DNA from: Streptomyces sp. NBC_01707
Lineage (GTDB): Bacteria > Actinomycetota > Actinomycetes > Streptomycetales > Streptomycetaceae
Length of the DNA stretch: 64,000 nt
Direction: 5' to 3'
Assembly: GCF_041438805.1 (NCBI RefSeq)
Contig: NZ_CP109190.1
Location: 7,688,001 to 7,752,000 of the forward strand
Part shown: one piece after another, positions 37,191 through 45,461 of the stretch
Layout: each line of letters starts with the position of its first letter
How positions within the stretch are numbered: the first letter of the stretch is position 1
Made by a program: the position numbers and the translations under genes
Notes under the pieces: generated by a model
What the model was told of the DNA's origin: nothing
The model's input: the letters and a program-made list of their open reading frames with translations, nothing else
Databases searched by the model: none

Positions 37191-39014
37191 TCAGCGGCCC
37201 TCCTCCAGATCGAGCGCCGCGTCGAGCGTGGTGGCGGCCATGATCAGGGACAGGTGGGTGAACGCCTGCGGGAAGTTGCCCAGTTGCTCCCCGCTCGGAC
37301 CGATCTCCTCGGCGAAGAGCCCGACGTGGTTGGCGTAGGTCTGCATCTTCTCGAAGGCGTATCTCGCCAGTGGGAGCCGCCCCGCGCGGGCCGCCGCGTC
37401 GACGTACAGGAAGGTGCAGAGACTGAACGTGCCCTCGGAGCCGCGCAGCCCGTCGGGTGAGGCCGCGGGGTCGTAGCGGTAGACGAGGCTGTCGGAGACG
37501 AGTGTGCGATCCATGGCGTCCAGCGTGGACAGCCAGGCCGGGTCCTCGGGGGCGATGAACCCGACTCTCGGCATCAGCAGCAGCGAGGCGTCGAGCACGT
37601 CGCCGCCGTACTGCTGGACGAAGGCCTTCTCCGACTCGCTCCAGCCACGCTCCATGATCTGCTCGAAAACGGCGTCCCTGGTCCTCGTCCACCTGACGGT
37701 GTCGGCAGGCTTGCGGAAGACGTCCGCCAGGCGAAGCCCGTGGTCGAAGGCGGCCCACGTCATCACCCGGCTGTACGTGAAGTTCTTGCGGCCGCCACGG
37801 GTCTCCCAGATGCCCTCGTCCGGCCGGTCCCAGGCGTCCGCGAGCCAGTCGAGCGTCCTGGTGAGTGCCTTCCAGCCCGAGTAGGTGGCGCGCCGGCCGA
37901 TCTCGTGGCCCTGCGCCAGCGCGTAGACGGCTTCGCCGTAGATGTCCAGCTGGAGCTGGTCGGCCGCGCCGTTGCCGGCACGGACGGGGTACGAGCCCTG
38001 ATATCCCTCGAAGTGCTTCAGGGTCTGCTCGGGCAGGTTCGGGTCGCCGTCCACGCGGTACATGGTCTGCAGCGGCTCCCCGCCATTGCCCTCGCGCTCG
38101 TGCAGCCGGGCGACCAGCCAGTGGACGAACGCGGCCGCTTCCTCGACGAAGCCGAGATCCATCAGGGCGCGCACGGACAGCGAACCGTCGCGGATCCAGG
38201 TGTAGCGGTAGTCCCAGTTGCGCTCTCCGCCGACCTGTTCCGGCAGCCCCATGGTCGGCGCAGCGACCATGGCTCCGGTGGGGGCGTAGATGAGCAGCTT
38301 CAGGGTGATGGCCGAGCGGTGTACGAGCTCGGGCCAGCGGCCCCGGTAGCGCGAGGTGCGCAGCCACGCCTTCCAGAAGTGGACGACGTCCCAGGACCGT
38401 TCGGTGATCCCGTCGATGGTCAGAGGCGGGGGAGCCGCGCCGCCGGGGTCGCAGACGGTGAACACGGCGCTGCCGATCTCGCCCGCCTTCAGGGTCACCG
38501 TCCCCCGGACATCCCGGCCGTCGCGCTCCAGCGGGAAGGTGCTCTGCAGGTGGGCGCTGATGCCGGGGGCCCGGAAGAGGGCGCCGTCGGGACCGAGGCC
38601 GAGCTCGTGCTCGGCCCGGCCGTAGTCGAAACGCGGCCGGCAACGGAGTGTGAAAGCCACTGTCCCCCGCACGACCCGCACCACACGGACCAGGGTGTGC
38701 CGGTCGGTGGCGGTACCCGTCCGGTCGGGAGGCATGTAGTCGACCACTTCGCCCACCCCGTCCGGCGACATGAACCGGGTCACCAGGACCGCCGTGTCGG
38801 GGTAGTAGAGCTGCTTGCAGCTGATGCCGGACTGCTCCGGCGCCAGCTGGAAATACCCCCCGCGCTCGACGTCGAGCAGTGCCGCGAAGATGCTGGGCGA
38901 ATCGAACCGGGGAGCGGCGAACCAGTCGATGACACCCCGGGACGAGACGAGCGCGGCAGTCTGCAGATCGCCGACCAGCCCGTGCTCGGCGATCGGCGGA
39001 TAGCGTTCGTCCAT
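37191..39014 (-). CDS. glycoside hydrolase family 15 protein (trehalase / glucoamylase type)
   Basis: A 607-residue (alpha/alpha)6-barrel enzyme preceded by a beta domain. The sequence starts MDERYPPIAEHGLVGDLQTAALVS, characteristic of actinobacterial GH15 proteins, and includes GGERNWDYRYTWIRDGSLSV (substrate groove), and the late GLFAEEIGPSGEQLGNFPQAF, where the catalytic glutamates are expected. It hydrolyses an alpha-glucosidic bond such as trehalose or maltose. No signal peptide, so it acts in the cytosol. ATG 39014 is supported by GGAG upstream; the open frame extends further without support. Divergent from the aldose epimerase gene. Confidence 0.9.
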   Translation of the reverse strand: MDERYPPIAEHGLVGDLQTAALVSSRGVIDWFAAPRFDSPSIFAALLDVERGGYFQLAPEQSGISCKQLYYPDTAVLVTRFMSPDGVGEVVDYMPPDRTGTATDRHTLVRVVRVVRGTVAFTLRCRPRFDYGRAEHELGLGPDGALFRAPGISAHLQSTFPLERDGRDVRGTVTLKAGEIGSAVFTVCDPGGAAPPPLTIDGITERSWDVVHFWKAWLRTSRYRGRWPELVHRSAITLKLLIYAPTGAMVAAPTMGLPEQVGGERNWDYRYTWIRDGSLSVRALMDLGFVEEAAAFVHWLVARLHEREGNGGEPLQTMYRVDGDPNLPEQTLKHFEGYQGSYPVRAGNGAADQLQLDIYGEAVYALAQGHEIGRRATYSGWKALTRTLDWLADAWDRPDEGIWETRGGRKNFTYSRVMTWAAFDHGLRLADVFRKPADTVRWTRTRDAVFEQIMERGWSESEKAFVQQYGGDVLDASLLLMPRVGFIAPEDPAWLSTLDAMDRTLVSDSLVYRYDPAASPDGLRGSEGTFSLCTFLYVDAAARAGRLPLARYAFEKMQTYANHVGLFAEEIGPSGEQLGNFPQAFTHLSLIMAATTLDAALDLEEGR

Positions 39015-39360
39015 CGTGGCTCCGGTGGTAGGAAGCCCCGAGCCCCCACCACCACTATCCGACAGAACGGATACCCGCGCCTGGTCTGCACGGGTACGGG
39101 CGGGCCCCGCCCGACCGGTGCCACGGGGTGACCGCTCGACCACACCGTGGCCCTGGTGCGGTGGACGGGCGGCCCGGCCGAGGACCGCCACGTATGCCCC
39201 CCGTGGGCGAACTTGCGCGGCCGTCGGGGCGGGACACCCGTGTCCCGCTTGACTCGCCAGGTCGTTGTCCGCACGCTCCCGAGAGGCGGCCGACGGCCCG
39301 GCCGCCACCCAGCCCGGACTTGCGGGCCGTCCGCCTTCGAGCAGACCGAGGAGGCCACGC
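39015..39360. other. 346-base divergent control region, GH15 / galM
   Basis: No gene is supportable. It contains a near-perfect 20-base palindrome at 39229-39248, immediately followed by a TTGACT hexamer, and GGGTAC-like sequence near 39092 that lacks a matching -35. Otherwise GC-rich and featureless. Confidence 0.6.
39229..39248 (+). promoter_or_regulatory. 20-base palindrome upstream of galM with adjoining -35-like TTGACT
   Basis: GCGGGACACCCGTGTCCCGC has perfect 9-base arms with a CC centre, too tight to be a terminator and typical of a repressor operator. TTGACT starts one base after it (39249-39254); a weak CACGCT (39272-39277) is 17 bases on. Proposed control of the galM/antiporter pair. 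Confidence 0.55.
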
Positions 39361-40281
39361 GTGCACGAGAGCCGGACCGGACGACAGCTGACCCTCCGGC
39401 ATGGGGACCGGCGCGCGGTCGTCGTCGAACTCGGAGCGGCCCTACGCCACTACGCCGTGGGCGACCGGCTCGTACTCGACGGATTCGCGCCGGACGACCG
39501 GATCACCGGCGGGCGCGGTCAGATCCTCGCGCCGTGGCCCAACCGGATCCGGGACGGCCGGTACCGCTGGGACGGGCAGGACCAGCAACTGCCTCTGACC
39601 GAACCGGAGAACGGCAACGCCATCCACGGACTGCTCCGCTGGACGTCGTGGCGGATCGTCGAGGCGCAGAACGACCGGGCAGTGCTCGATGTCTCCGTGT
39701 GGCCCCAGCCCGGTTACCCCTTCCACCTCCGGGTCCGCGCGGAGTACACCCTGGATGACGACGGGCTCGGTGTGGCCGTCGTCGCACGCAACCTCGGCGA
39801 GAACGCCGCACCCTACGGGGTCGGCCAGCACCCCTACCTCACGGTCGGGACCGCGACCGTGGACGACGCGCTGCTGACCGTACCGGCGCGGACCCGGCTG
39901 CGTACCGGCGAGCGGGGGCTGCCGGTGGCTGCCGAACCGGTCCAGGACACTCCGTTCGACTTCCGTACGCCTCGAGCCATCGGGAGCCAGCGGCTGGACA
40001 CCCCGTTCTGCGACCTCGACCGGGATGCGCGCGGGCGGGCCGTGGTCAGCCTCGCCCACTCCTCCGGCGCATGGGGTACCGACGTATGGCTCGGAGAGGG
40101 CGCCGATCACGTCCAGCTGTACACCGGTGACACCCTGCCCGAAGGGCAGCGGCGCCGCTCCGTCGCCATCGAGCCGATGTCGTGCCCGCCCGACGCGTTC
40201 CGCACCGGCACGGGACTCGTCACTCTGGGGCCGGGTGAGGAGCACACGGCCCGCTGGGGGCTCACCCCGTGGCAGGAATGA
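39361..40281 (+). CDS. galM: aldose 1-epimerase (galactose mutarotase)
   Basis: A 306-residue beta-sandwich protein that interconverts alpha and beta anomers of aldoses. Fold motifs: AVVVELGAALRHYAVG, GGRGQILAPWPNRIRDGRY (the RxxxNRI-type substrate segment), the catalytic histidine in NGNAIHGLLR, the second histidine in GVGQHPYLTVG, and the base glutamate in RRRSVAIEPMSCPPDAF. GTG 39361 follows a good GAGGAGG. It lies 100 bases before the antiporter gene on the same strand and divergent from the GH15 enzyme, which releases glucose; the two may act in sequence. Confidence 0.93.
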   Translation: MHESRTGRQLTLRHGDRRAVVVELGAALRHYAVGDRLVLDGFAPDDRITGGRGQILAPWPNRIRDGRYRWDGQDQQLPLTEPENGNAIHGLLRWTSWRIVEAQNDRAVLDVSVWPQPGYPFHLRVRAEYTLDDDGLGVAVVARNLGENAAPYGVGQHPYLTVGTATVDDALLTVPARTRLRTGERGLPVAAEPVQDTPFDFRTPRAIGSQRLDTPFCDLDRDARGRAVVSLAHSSGAWGTDVWLGEGADHVQLYTGDTLPEGQRRRSVAIEPMSCPPDAFRTGTGLVTLGPGEEHTARWGLTPWQE

Positions 40282-40380
40282 CGGCTGCGCCGCGGTGCTC
40301 GATGCGGCCCGGTCCCCGGGGCGCGGGCAGCAGGAGCGTCCACCGGCCGGTCGGATGACCCGGCACCGCGGAGGCGCTGC

Positions 40381-42174
40381 ATGACGACGGATCAGGTCCT
40401 GATGGGCGTGGGGCTGACCCTGGTGCTCGCCGTCGGGTCGCAGGTCCTGGCAGGCCGGCTCCGTATCCCGGCACTCATCGTGCTGCTGCCGGTCGGGTTC
40501 GCCGCCGGCGCGCTGGTGGACGAGATCGACCCCCAGCGGTTGCTGGGCCCGGCGTTCTCCCCCCTGGTCTCGCTTGCAGTCGCGGTGATCCTCTACGACG
40601 CCGGCCTCGGGCTCGACCTCAGAAAGCTCAAGGGCCACACCCCCCGCGTCGTCGTCAGGCTGATCTGGGTCGGAGCCCTGGTCACCTGGGCGCTCGGCAC
40701 GCTGTTCGCCATGCCGCTGCTGGGCATGGACCGGCGGGCGGCCCTGATGCTGGGCGCGATTCTCGTGGTCTCCGGGCCGACGGTCGTCGGGCCGCTGCTC
40801 GGCTTCGTCCGGCCGAAGGAACGGCTGCAGCACATCCTGGTCTGGGAGGGGTCCCTCATCGACCCGGTCGGCGGCATCCTGGGTGCCCTCGTCTTCCACC
40901 TGGTCAGCGCGACCACCGGGCGTCATTTCGGCGGCGGAGCGGTCGAGTTCCTCGCAAGCGTGGGGGTCGGGCTCGCGGGAGGCGTCGTCGGAGCCGCGCT
41001 GCTGCGGGTGCTGCTGTGCCGGCTCCGGCTCGGCGAGATCCTCGGGACCACCGCCCAGCTTGCCGTGGTGATCGCGGTGGCGGCGTTCTGCGACGTCGTC
41101 CGCGAGGACTCCGGACTCATCGCCGCCGTGATGACGGGCCTGGCCGTCGCCAACCTCCCTCGGTTCGACGTCCCGGCACGCCGGCCCTTCTTCGAGACCC
41201 TCGTCAGTCTCATCCTCGGTCTGCTCTTCATCTCGATCTCGGCCACCGTCACCCCGCAGTCGCTGCGGCACGTGGTGCTTCCCGCGCTGGGGCTCACCGC
41301 TGTGCTCGTACTCCTGGTCAGGCCCCTGGTGGCGTTCGTGTCGACGCTCGGAACGGACCTGAGCAGGGGCGAGCGGGGCTTCGTCGGCTGGTTGGCACCG
41401 CGGGGCATCGTCGCGGCGGCGACCGCCTCGACGTTCTCCGCCACCCTGGTCGCGAAGGGGATCGGCGGCGCTTCGAAGATTCTGCCCACCACCTTCGTCG
41501 TCATCGTGGCCACGGTGACGCTGTACGGGCTGACGGCATCGGCGGTCGCCAGGCGCCTGGGCGTCGTCAGACCGGCCCGCTCACGTCCGCTGCTGGTCGG
41601 CGGCGAGCCATGGGTGGTGGACCTCGGGCGGGCGCTCAGGGCGGCGGGACTGCAGGTACTGATGTGGGCCGGCCTGGAGCAGCAGCGTGAGCGCATCGGA
41701 CAGGCGGGACTCGAACTGGCCCCGGGGGAGCTGCTGGCCGCCGCCACCGGTGAGGGCGCCGAGCTGGAGGGCATCACGGCGGTGTTCTTGCTGACCGCCG
41801 AGGACGATTTCAACGCTCTGGCGGCCACCGTCCTGCGCGGCAGCGTCGAGGGATCGGTCCATCGCGTCGGCTCTCCGCTCGAGAGCGTCGGTGTGGTCGC
41901 CCCGTTCATCGGCGGCGAGGTCCTGTTCGGCGCGGAGCTGACCGGGGTGGCACTGTCCCGGAGATACGAGAAAGGGGCGTCCATCGTGACGAGGCCCGCA
42001 GACCAGGCCGCGCCGGCCGGCTGGGACATGCTGTTCCTGGTCCGGGGCGACGGCCGGCTCGATCCGGTCACCGAGGCGAACCGGCCGCTGCCCGGACCGG
42101 GTGACCTCGCCGTCCTGCTGGCTCCCGCCTCTACCGATCGCCCTGCTGTGCCACCGGCCCCGGGGCAGTGGTGA
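40381..42174 (+). CDS. CPA1-type sodium/proton antiporter with soluble C-terminal domain
   Basis: A 597-residue protein. The first ~390 residues form about 12 membrane helices of the Na/H exchanger fold, including ILVVSGPTVVGPLLGFVRP and LIDPVGGILGALVF (the proton/ion-carrying ND/DP region) and GWLAPRGIVAAATAS. The last ~200 residues, after RLGVVRPARS, are soluble and look like a TrkA-N-type nucleotide-binding regulatory domain (LLVGGEPWVVDLGRALRAAG). It is ATG-started with GGAGG. Likely exports Na or K in exchange for protons under salt or alkaline stress. It is followed by the bidirectional terminator before tRNA-Leu. Confidence 0.9.
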   Translation: MTTDQVLMGVGLTLVLAVGSQVLAGRLRIPALIVLLPVGFAAGALVDEIDPQRLLGPAFSPLVSLAVAVILYDAGLGLDLRKLKGHTPRVVVRLIWVGALVTWALGTLFAMPLLGMDRRAALMLGAILVVSGPTVVGPLLGFVRPKERLQHILVWEGSLIDPVGGILGALVFHLVSATTGRHFGGGAVEFLASVGVGLAGGVVGAALLRVLLCRLRLGEILGTTAQLAVVIAVAAFCDVVREDSGLIAAVMTGLAVANLPRFDVPARRPFFETLVSLILGLLFISISATVTPQSLRHVVLPALGLTAVLVLLVRPLVAFVSTLGTDLSRGERGFVGWLAPRGIVAAATASTFSATLVAKGIGGASKILPTTFVVIVATVTLYGLTASAVARRLGVVRPARSRPLLVGGEPWVVDLGRALRAAGLQVLMWAGLEQQRERIGQAGLELAPGELLAAATGEGAELEGITAVFLLTAEDDFNALAATVLRGSVEGSVHRVGSPLESVGVVAPFIGGEVLFGAELTGVALSRRYEKGASIVTRPADQAAPAGWDMLFLVRGDGRLDPVTEANRPLPGPGDLAVLLAPASTDRPAVPPAPGQW

Positions 42175-42191
42175 CACCGGCGTAGGACCAC

Positions 42192-42233
42192 AAAAAAGCA
42201 GATGCGGATCGAGTGACTCGATCCGCATCTGCT
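42192..42233 (-). terminator. perfect hairpin with U-tract for tRNA-Leu; also ends the antiporter gene
   Basis: AGCAGATGCGGATCGAG (42197-42213) and its exact complement (42217-42233) form a 17-base-pair stem around TGA. On the minus strand it is followed by six Ts (42192-42197), a classical intrinsic terminator for the tRNA; it also faces the antiporter gene from the plus side. Confidence 0.93.
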
Positions 42234-42263
42234 CCGTCTTCCCGCACAACGGGGGAAGATCGC

Positions 42264-42351
42264 TGGTGTCCGAGGGGGGACTTGAACCCCCACGCCCGAT
42301 AAAGGGCACTAGCACCTCAAGCTAGCGCGTCTGCCATTCCGCCACCCGGAC
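42264..42351 (-). tRNA. tRNA-Leu, anticodon GAG
   Basis: The minus strand reads GTCCGGGTGGCGGAATGGCA at the 5' end and ends GGAC-A-CCA. The acceptor stem GTCCGGG pairs with CTCGGAC (one G-U pair), the anticodon stem CTAGC/GCTAG encloses the loop TTGAGGT (anticodon GAG), a long variable arm (TGCCC/GGGCG) is present as in leucine tRNAs, and the T-arm GGGGGTTCAAGTCCCCC is standard. CCA is encoded. Length 88 with CCA. It reads CUC/CUU codons. Confidence 0.96.
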
Positions 42352-42535
42352 AAGGTGTCTGTCTCGCGGGCCGTGCCCGTTCCGACGTGGAAAACAATAG
42401 CAAACATTCGGAGGTGCTCGATCACGCCACTGGCCGTGCGAACGGCGCGTGACAGGAGGACGGGCGGCCTTGGGCGAGCGGGCCCGGCGCGGGAGGATGG
42501 GCGGGAGCACCAGGGTGACAGTGGAAGGAAGCAGT

Positions 42536-43861
42536 GTGAGCGAGACGAACAAGGTCGGCGGCCCGTCCGGCGAGGACGAGGTCGTGGACCTCTGCCGCGA
42601 GCTGATCCGGATCGACACCAGCAACTACGGAGACCACTCGGGCCCGGGTGAGCGGGTGGCCGCCGAGTACATCGCCGAACAGCTCGCCGAGGTCGGGCTC
42701 GAACCGAAGATCTTCGAATCCCACAAGGGCCGTGCCTCCACCGTGGCCCGGATCGAGGGCGAGGACCCGTCGAGGCCCGCGCTGCTCATCCACGGCCACA
42801 CCGACGTCGTGCCGGCCAATGCCCAGGACTGGACGCACGACCCGTTCTCGGGCGAGATCGCGGACGGCTGCGTGTGGGGGCGCGGCGCGGTCGACATGAA
42901 GGACATGGACGCGATGACCCTCGCGGTCGTCCGCGACCGGATGCGCAGCGGTCGCAAGCCCCCGCGCGACATCGTGCTGGCGTTCCTGGCCGACGAGGAG
43001 GCCGGTGGTACGTACGGTGCGCGGTATCTCGTCGACAAGCACCCGGACCTCTTCGACGGCGTCAGCGAGGCGATCGGTGAGGTCGGCGGCTTCTCCTTCA
43101 CGGTCAACGAGAAGCTGCGGCTCTATCTCGTCGAGACGGCCCAGAAGGGCATGCACTGGATGAAGCTCACCGTGGACGGCACCGCCGGGCACGGCTCGAT
43201 GACCAACGACGACAACGCGATCACCGAGCTCTGCGAGGCCGTCGGGCGGCTCGGGCGGCACAAGTGGCCGGTCAGGGTGACCAAGACCGTACGGTCCTTC
43301 CTCGACGAGCTGTCCGACGCGCTCGGCACCCCGCTCGACCCGGAGGACATGGACGCCACGCTTGCCAAGCTGGGCGGCATCGCCAAGATGGTCGGCGCCA
43401 CCCTGCGCAACTCGGCCGCCCCGACCATGCTGGGCGCCGGGTACAAGGTGAACGTGATCCCCGGCCAGGCCGTCGCCCATGTCGACGGCCGCTTCCTGCC
43501 CGGCTTCGAGGACGAGTTCCTGACCGACCTGGACCGGATCCTCGGCCCGCGGGTGAGGCGCGAGGACGTGCACGGCGACAAGGCGCTGGAGACCAGCTTC
43601 GACGGCTCCCTGGTCGATGCCATGCAGGTCGCGCTGAAGGCGGAGGACCCGATCGCCCGCGCCGTCCCGTACATGCTCTCCGGCGGCACCGACGCCAAGT
43701 CCTTCGACGACCTCGGCATCCGATGCTTCGGATTCGCGCCGCTGAAGCTGCCGCCGGAGCTCGACTTCGCGGGCATGTTCCACGGTGTGGACGAGCGAGT
43801 GCCGGTCGACGGTCTGAAATTCGGCGTGCGGGTGCTCGACCGTTTCATCGACAACTGCTGA
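42536..43861 (+). CDS. M20-family metallopeptidase
   Basis: A 441-residue dinuclear zinc peptidase of usual length. Metal and catalytic motifs are intact: LLIHGHTDVVPA, GRGAVDMKDMDA, LAFLADEEAGGTYG (catalytic glutamate pair), MLSGGTDAKSFD and GMFHGVDERVPVD. Such enzymes (ArgE/DapE/carboxypeptidase group) remove terminal amino acids or acyl groups from peptides or amino acids. GTG 42536 is set by GGAAGGAAG upstream; a longer frame exists but has no ribosome site. Divergent from tRNA-Leu. Specific substrate unknown. Confidence 0.92.
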   Translation: MSETNKVGGPSGEDEVVDLCRELIRIDTSNYGDHSGPGERVAAEYIAEQLAEVGLEPKIFESHKGRASTVARIEGEDPSRPALLIHGHTDVVPANAQDWTHDPFSGEIADGCVWGRGAVDMKDMDAMTLAVVRDRMRSGRKPPRDIVLAFLADEEAGGTYGARYLVDKHPDLFDGVSEAIGEVGGFSFTVNEKLRLYLVETAQKGMHWMKLTVDGTAGHGSMTNDDNAITELCEAVGRLGRHKWPVRVTKTVRSFLDELSDALGTPLDPEDMDATLAKLGGIAKMVGATLRNSAAPTMLGAGYKVNVIPGQAVAHVDGRFLPGFEDEFLTDLDRILGPRVRREDVHGDKALETSFDGSLVDAMQVALKAEDPIARAVPYMLSGGTDAKSFDDLGIRCFGFAPLKLPPELDFAGMFHGVDERVPVDGLKFGVRVLDRFIDNC

Positions 43862-44003
43862 ATCAGCACGCCGGTAATCGCCAGCGTGTGCGTACGTGAC
43901 CGGAACGAGTGAAAGGAACCATACGCTCGTAGCCCCATTACTTCTTCCTCGTTACAGGTGATGCGGTCCGCGGCTGGGGCCGCATTGCCAACTAGGAGGA
44001 ATA

Positions 44004-44237
44004 ATGATCAAGAAGGTCGTCGCTGCTGCGGCAGTCACTGGCGGTCTGGTGCTCGCGGGTGCGGGCATGGCCGTCGCCGACTCGGGCGCGCAGGGTGCCG
44101 CTGTCGGGAGCCCCGGTGTGATCTCGGGCAACACGATCCAGGTTCCCGTGCACGTGCCGGTGAACGTGTGCGGCAACACGATCTCCGTGATCGGGCTGCT
44201 CAACCCCGCCTTCGGCAACGGCTGCGTCAACGGCTGA
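44004..44237 (+). CDS. chpH: short chaplin
   Basis: A 77-residue secreted amyloid surfactant that coats aerial hyphae and spores. The Sec signal peptide (MIKKVVAAAAVTGGLVLAG) ends AVA at residue 25; the mature part is one chaplin domain, GSPGVISGNTIQVPVHVPVN, then C56, then GNTISVIGLLNPAFG and C74. The two cysteines form the usual intrachain disulfide, distinguishing it from cysteine-less ChpE. It matches ChpH of S. coelicolor closely as remembered. Strong AGGAGG ribosome site. It is followed by a hairpin and the long chaplin gene, as in S. coelicolor. Confidence 0.96.
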   Translation: MIKKVVAAAAVTGGLVLAGAGMAVADSGAQGAAVGSPGVISGNTIQVPVHVPVNVCGNTISVIGLLNPAFGNGCVNG

Positions 44238-44269
44238 TGTTGTGCATCAACCCGTAAGGGTTTGAGCCC

Positions 44270-44310
44270 GGTCGGCCCCGGGGTGCACGCCATGCACTCC
44301 GGGGCCGACC
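44270..44310 (+). terminator. hairpin between chpH and chpC
   Basis: GGTCGGCCCCGGGGTGCA (44270-44287) pairs with the complementary arm 44293-44310 over 18 base pairs with one wobble and a CGCCA loop. A strong terminator that makes the two chaplin genes separate units. Confidence 0.9.
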
Positions 44311-44376
44311 CGGCACTCCGTCCCCCGCACGGTCGAGTCCGGGGGTTTTCCGGAAGGTAGAAGGCAGGAACAACGT

Positions 44377-45156
44377 ATGCGACAGGTCACGCGAAAAGGC
44401 CTGATCACCATGGCGGCGGCGGGCGGAGTGCTCGCGCTGAGTGGTGGCTATGCGCACGCCGACGCGGGAGCGACCGGCGACGCATCGAATTCCCCGGGGG
44501 TGCTGTCAGGGAATTCGGTCGAGATCCCGGTCCATGTACCGGTCAATGTGTGCGGTAACGCCGTGAGTGTCGTCGGACTGCTCAATCCCGCAGCCGGAAA
44601 CGCTTGCGGAAGCGGTTCGGAAAGCGGTTCGGGAAGCGCGACTACGACCCGACACGGCTCGGCCGCCCCCGCATCGGGCAGCCGGGCATCGAACGGCGGG
44701 GCCCAGGACCCGTCGGCAGTCGACCTCGGGCCGGGAACCGGCAAGCACCGGGCCGTCGGCAGCGACAGCAGGGGCGGGGCGACCGCTGAGGGGTACACGC
44801 AGGGCTCGCCCGGCATCCTCTCGGGCAACACCGTCCAGGCGCCCATCGACATCCCCGTGAACGCCTGCGGGAACAGCATCACCATCGGCGGACTCCTCAG
44901 CCCGTCCTCCGGCAACAGCTGCGAGAACGACCCGGACGTCGCACCACCGCCGGTCAGGCATGTCACCCCGGGCAAGCCCACCCACCCGATGGGGCTCACG
45001 GGGTTCGGAGTGCCCACCGCTCCGAATGCGCCCGAGCCCCTCGAGCTCGCTCACACCGGCGCGGGCGGGCTCGACCTGCTCGTCCCGGCGAGCGCGGGCC
45101 TGCTGCTGGCGGGCGCGGGCACGGTGCTGTACCGCCGCTCCCGCATGTCCGCGTAA
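44377..45156 (+). CDS. chpC: long chaplin with two chaplin domains and sortase anchor
   Basis: A 259-residue cell-wall-anchored chaplin. Signal peptide to about residue 29 (GGYAHA), first chaplin domain ~37-76 (NSPGVLSGNSVEIPVHVPVN), a 60-residue Ser/Gly/Thr-rich linker, second chaplin domain ~143-183 (SPGILSGNTVQAPIDIPVNA), a proline linker, then LAHTG at 224-228, a hydrophobic helix and RRSR tail. LAxTG is the class E sortase signal, so the protein is linked to peptidoglycan and displays its domains for short chaplins to assemble on. By neighbourhood with chpH it corresponds to ChpC. Confidence 0.95.
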   Translation: MRQVTRKGLITMAAAGGVLALSGGYAHADAGATGDASNSPGVLSGNSVEIPVHVPVNVCGNAVSVVGLLNPAAGNACGSGSESGSGSATTTRHGSAAPASGSRASNGGAQDPSAVDLGPGTGKHRAVGSDSRGGATAEGYTQGSPGILSGNTVQAPIDIPVNACGNSITIGGLLSPSSGNSCENDPDVAPPPVRHVTPGKPTHPMGLTGFGVPTAPNAPEPLELAHTGAGGLDLLVPASAGLLLAGAGTVLYRRSRMSA

Positions 45157-45192
45157 CGGCAGGACGAACACGGGCACAGGTGGAACGAAACG

Positions 45193-45220
45193 AGCGGGCC
45201 CCGCGGATGCGGGGCCCGCT
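45193..45220. terminator. bidirectional hairpin between chpC and the DUF5703 gene
   Basis: AGCGGGCCCCGC (45193-45204) and GCGGGGCCCGCT (45209-45220) form a perfect 12-base-pair stem with GGAT loop in the gap between two convergent genes. Confidence 0.9.
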
Positions 45221-45225
45221 TCGTG

Positions 45226-45414
45226 TCACCAGGTGGCCCGTAGCTGGCGGATGATCCGTCGACGCAGCCGCACCCTGCGGCTGCCGTCACGGCGCAGCGT
45301 CAGTCGGTCCAACTCCCAGTGCCCGTACTCGGCATGGTCGGTCAGCAGGCGGGCCGTCTCCTTCCGGGACACCCCGCGCGGCACGTACACGTCGACAAAT
45401 TCGTATTCCGGCAT
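45226..45414 (-). CDS. DUF5703 family small protein
   Basis: A 62-residue basic protein, MPEYEFVDVYVPRGVSRKET then LLTDHAEYGHWELDRLTLRR, ending in an arginine cluster (RRVRLRRRIIRQ). It matches the actinobacterial DUF5703 family as I remember it. Short, cytosolic, no cysteine. Divergent from the gene at 45462 with a 47-base gap. The basic tail would suit nucleic-acid or ribosome binding, but that is only inference. Confidence 0.87.
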   Translation of the reverse strand: MPEYEFVDVYVPRGVSRKETARLLTDHAEYGHWELDRLTLRRDGSRRVRLRRRIIRQLRATW

Positions 45415-45461
45415 CGCATCTATTGTGCGGGCAGAGGCTGTGTACGGATAGCGTCTGCACT

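Noticed and set aside
39071..39097. SigB-like GGGTAT/GGGTAC promoter in the GH15/galM gap
   Set aside because: -10-like hexamers occur on both strands but no GNNT at 14-16 bases upstream was found.
42264..42290. Duplicated tRNA 3' end as an attachment site
   Set aside because: No second copy of the tRNA 3' sequence was seen by eye in the window; no integrase gene.
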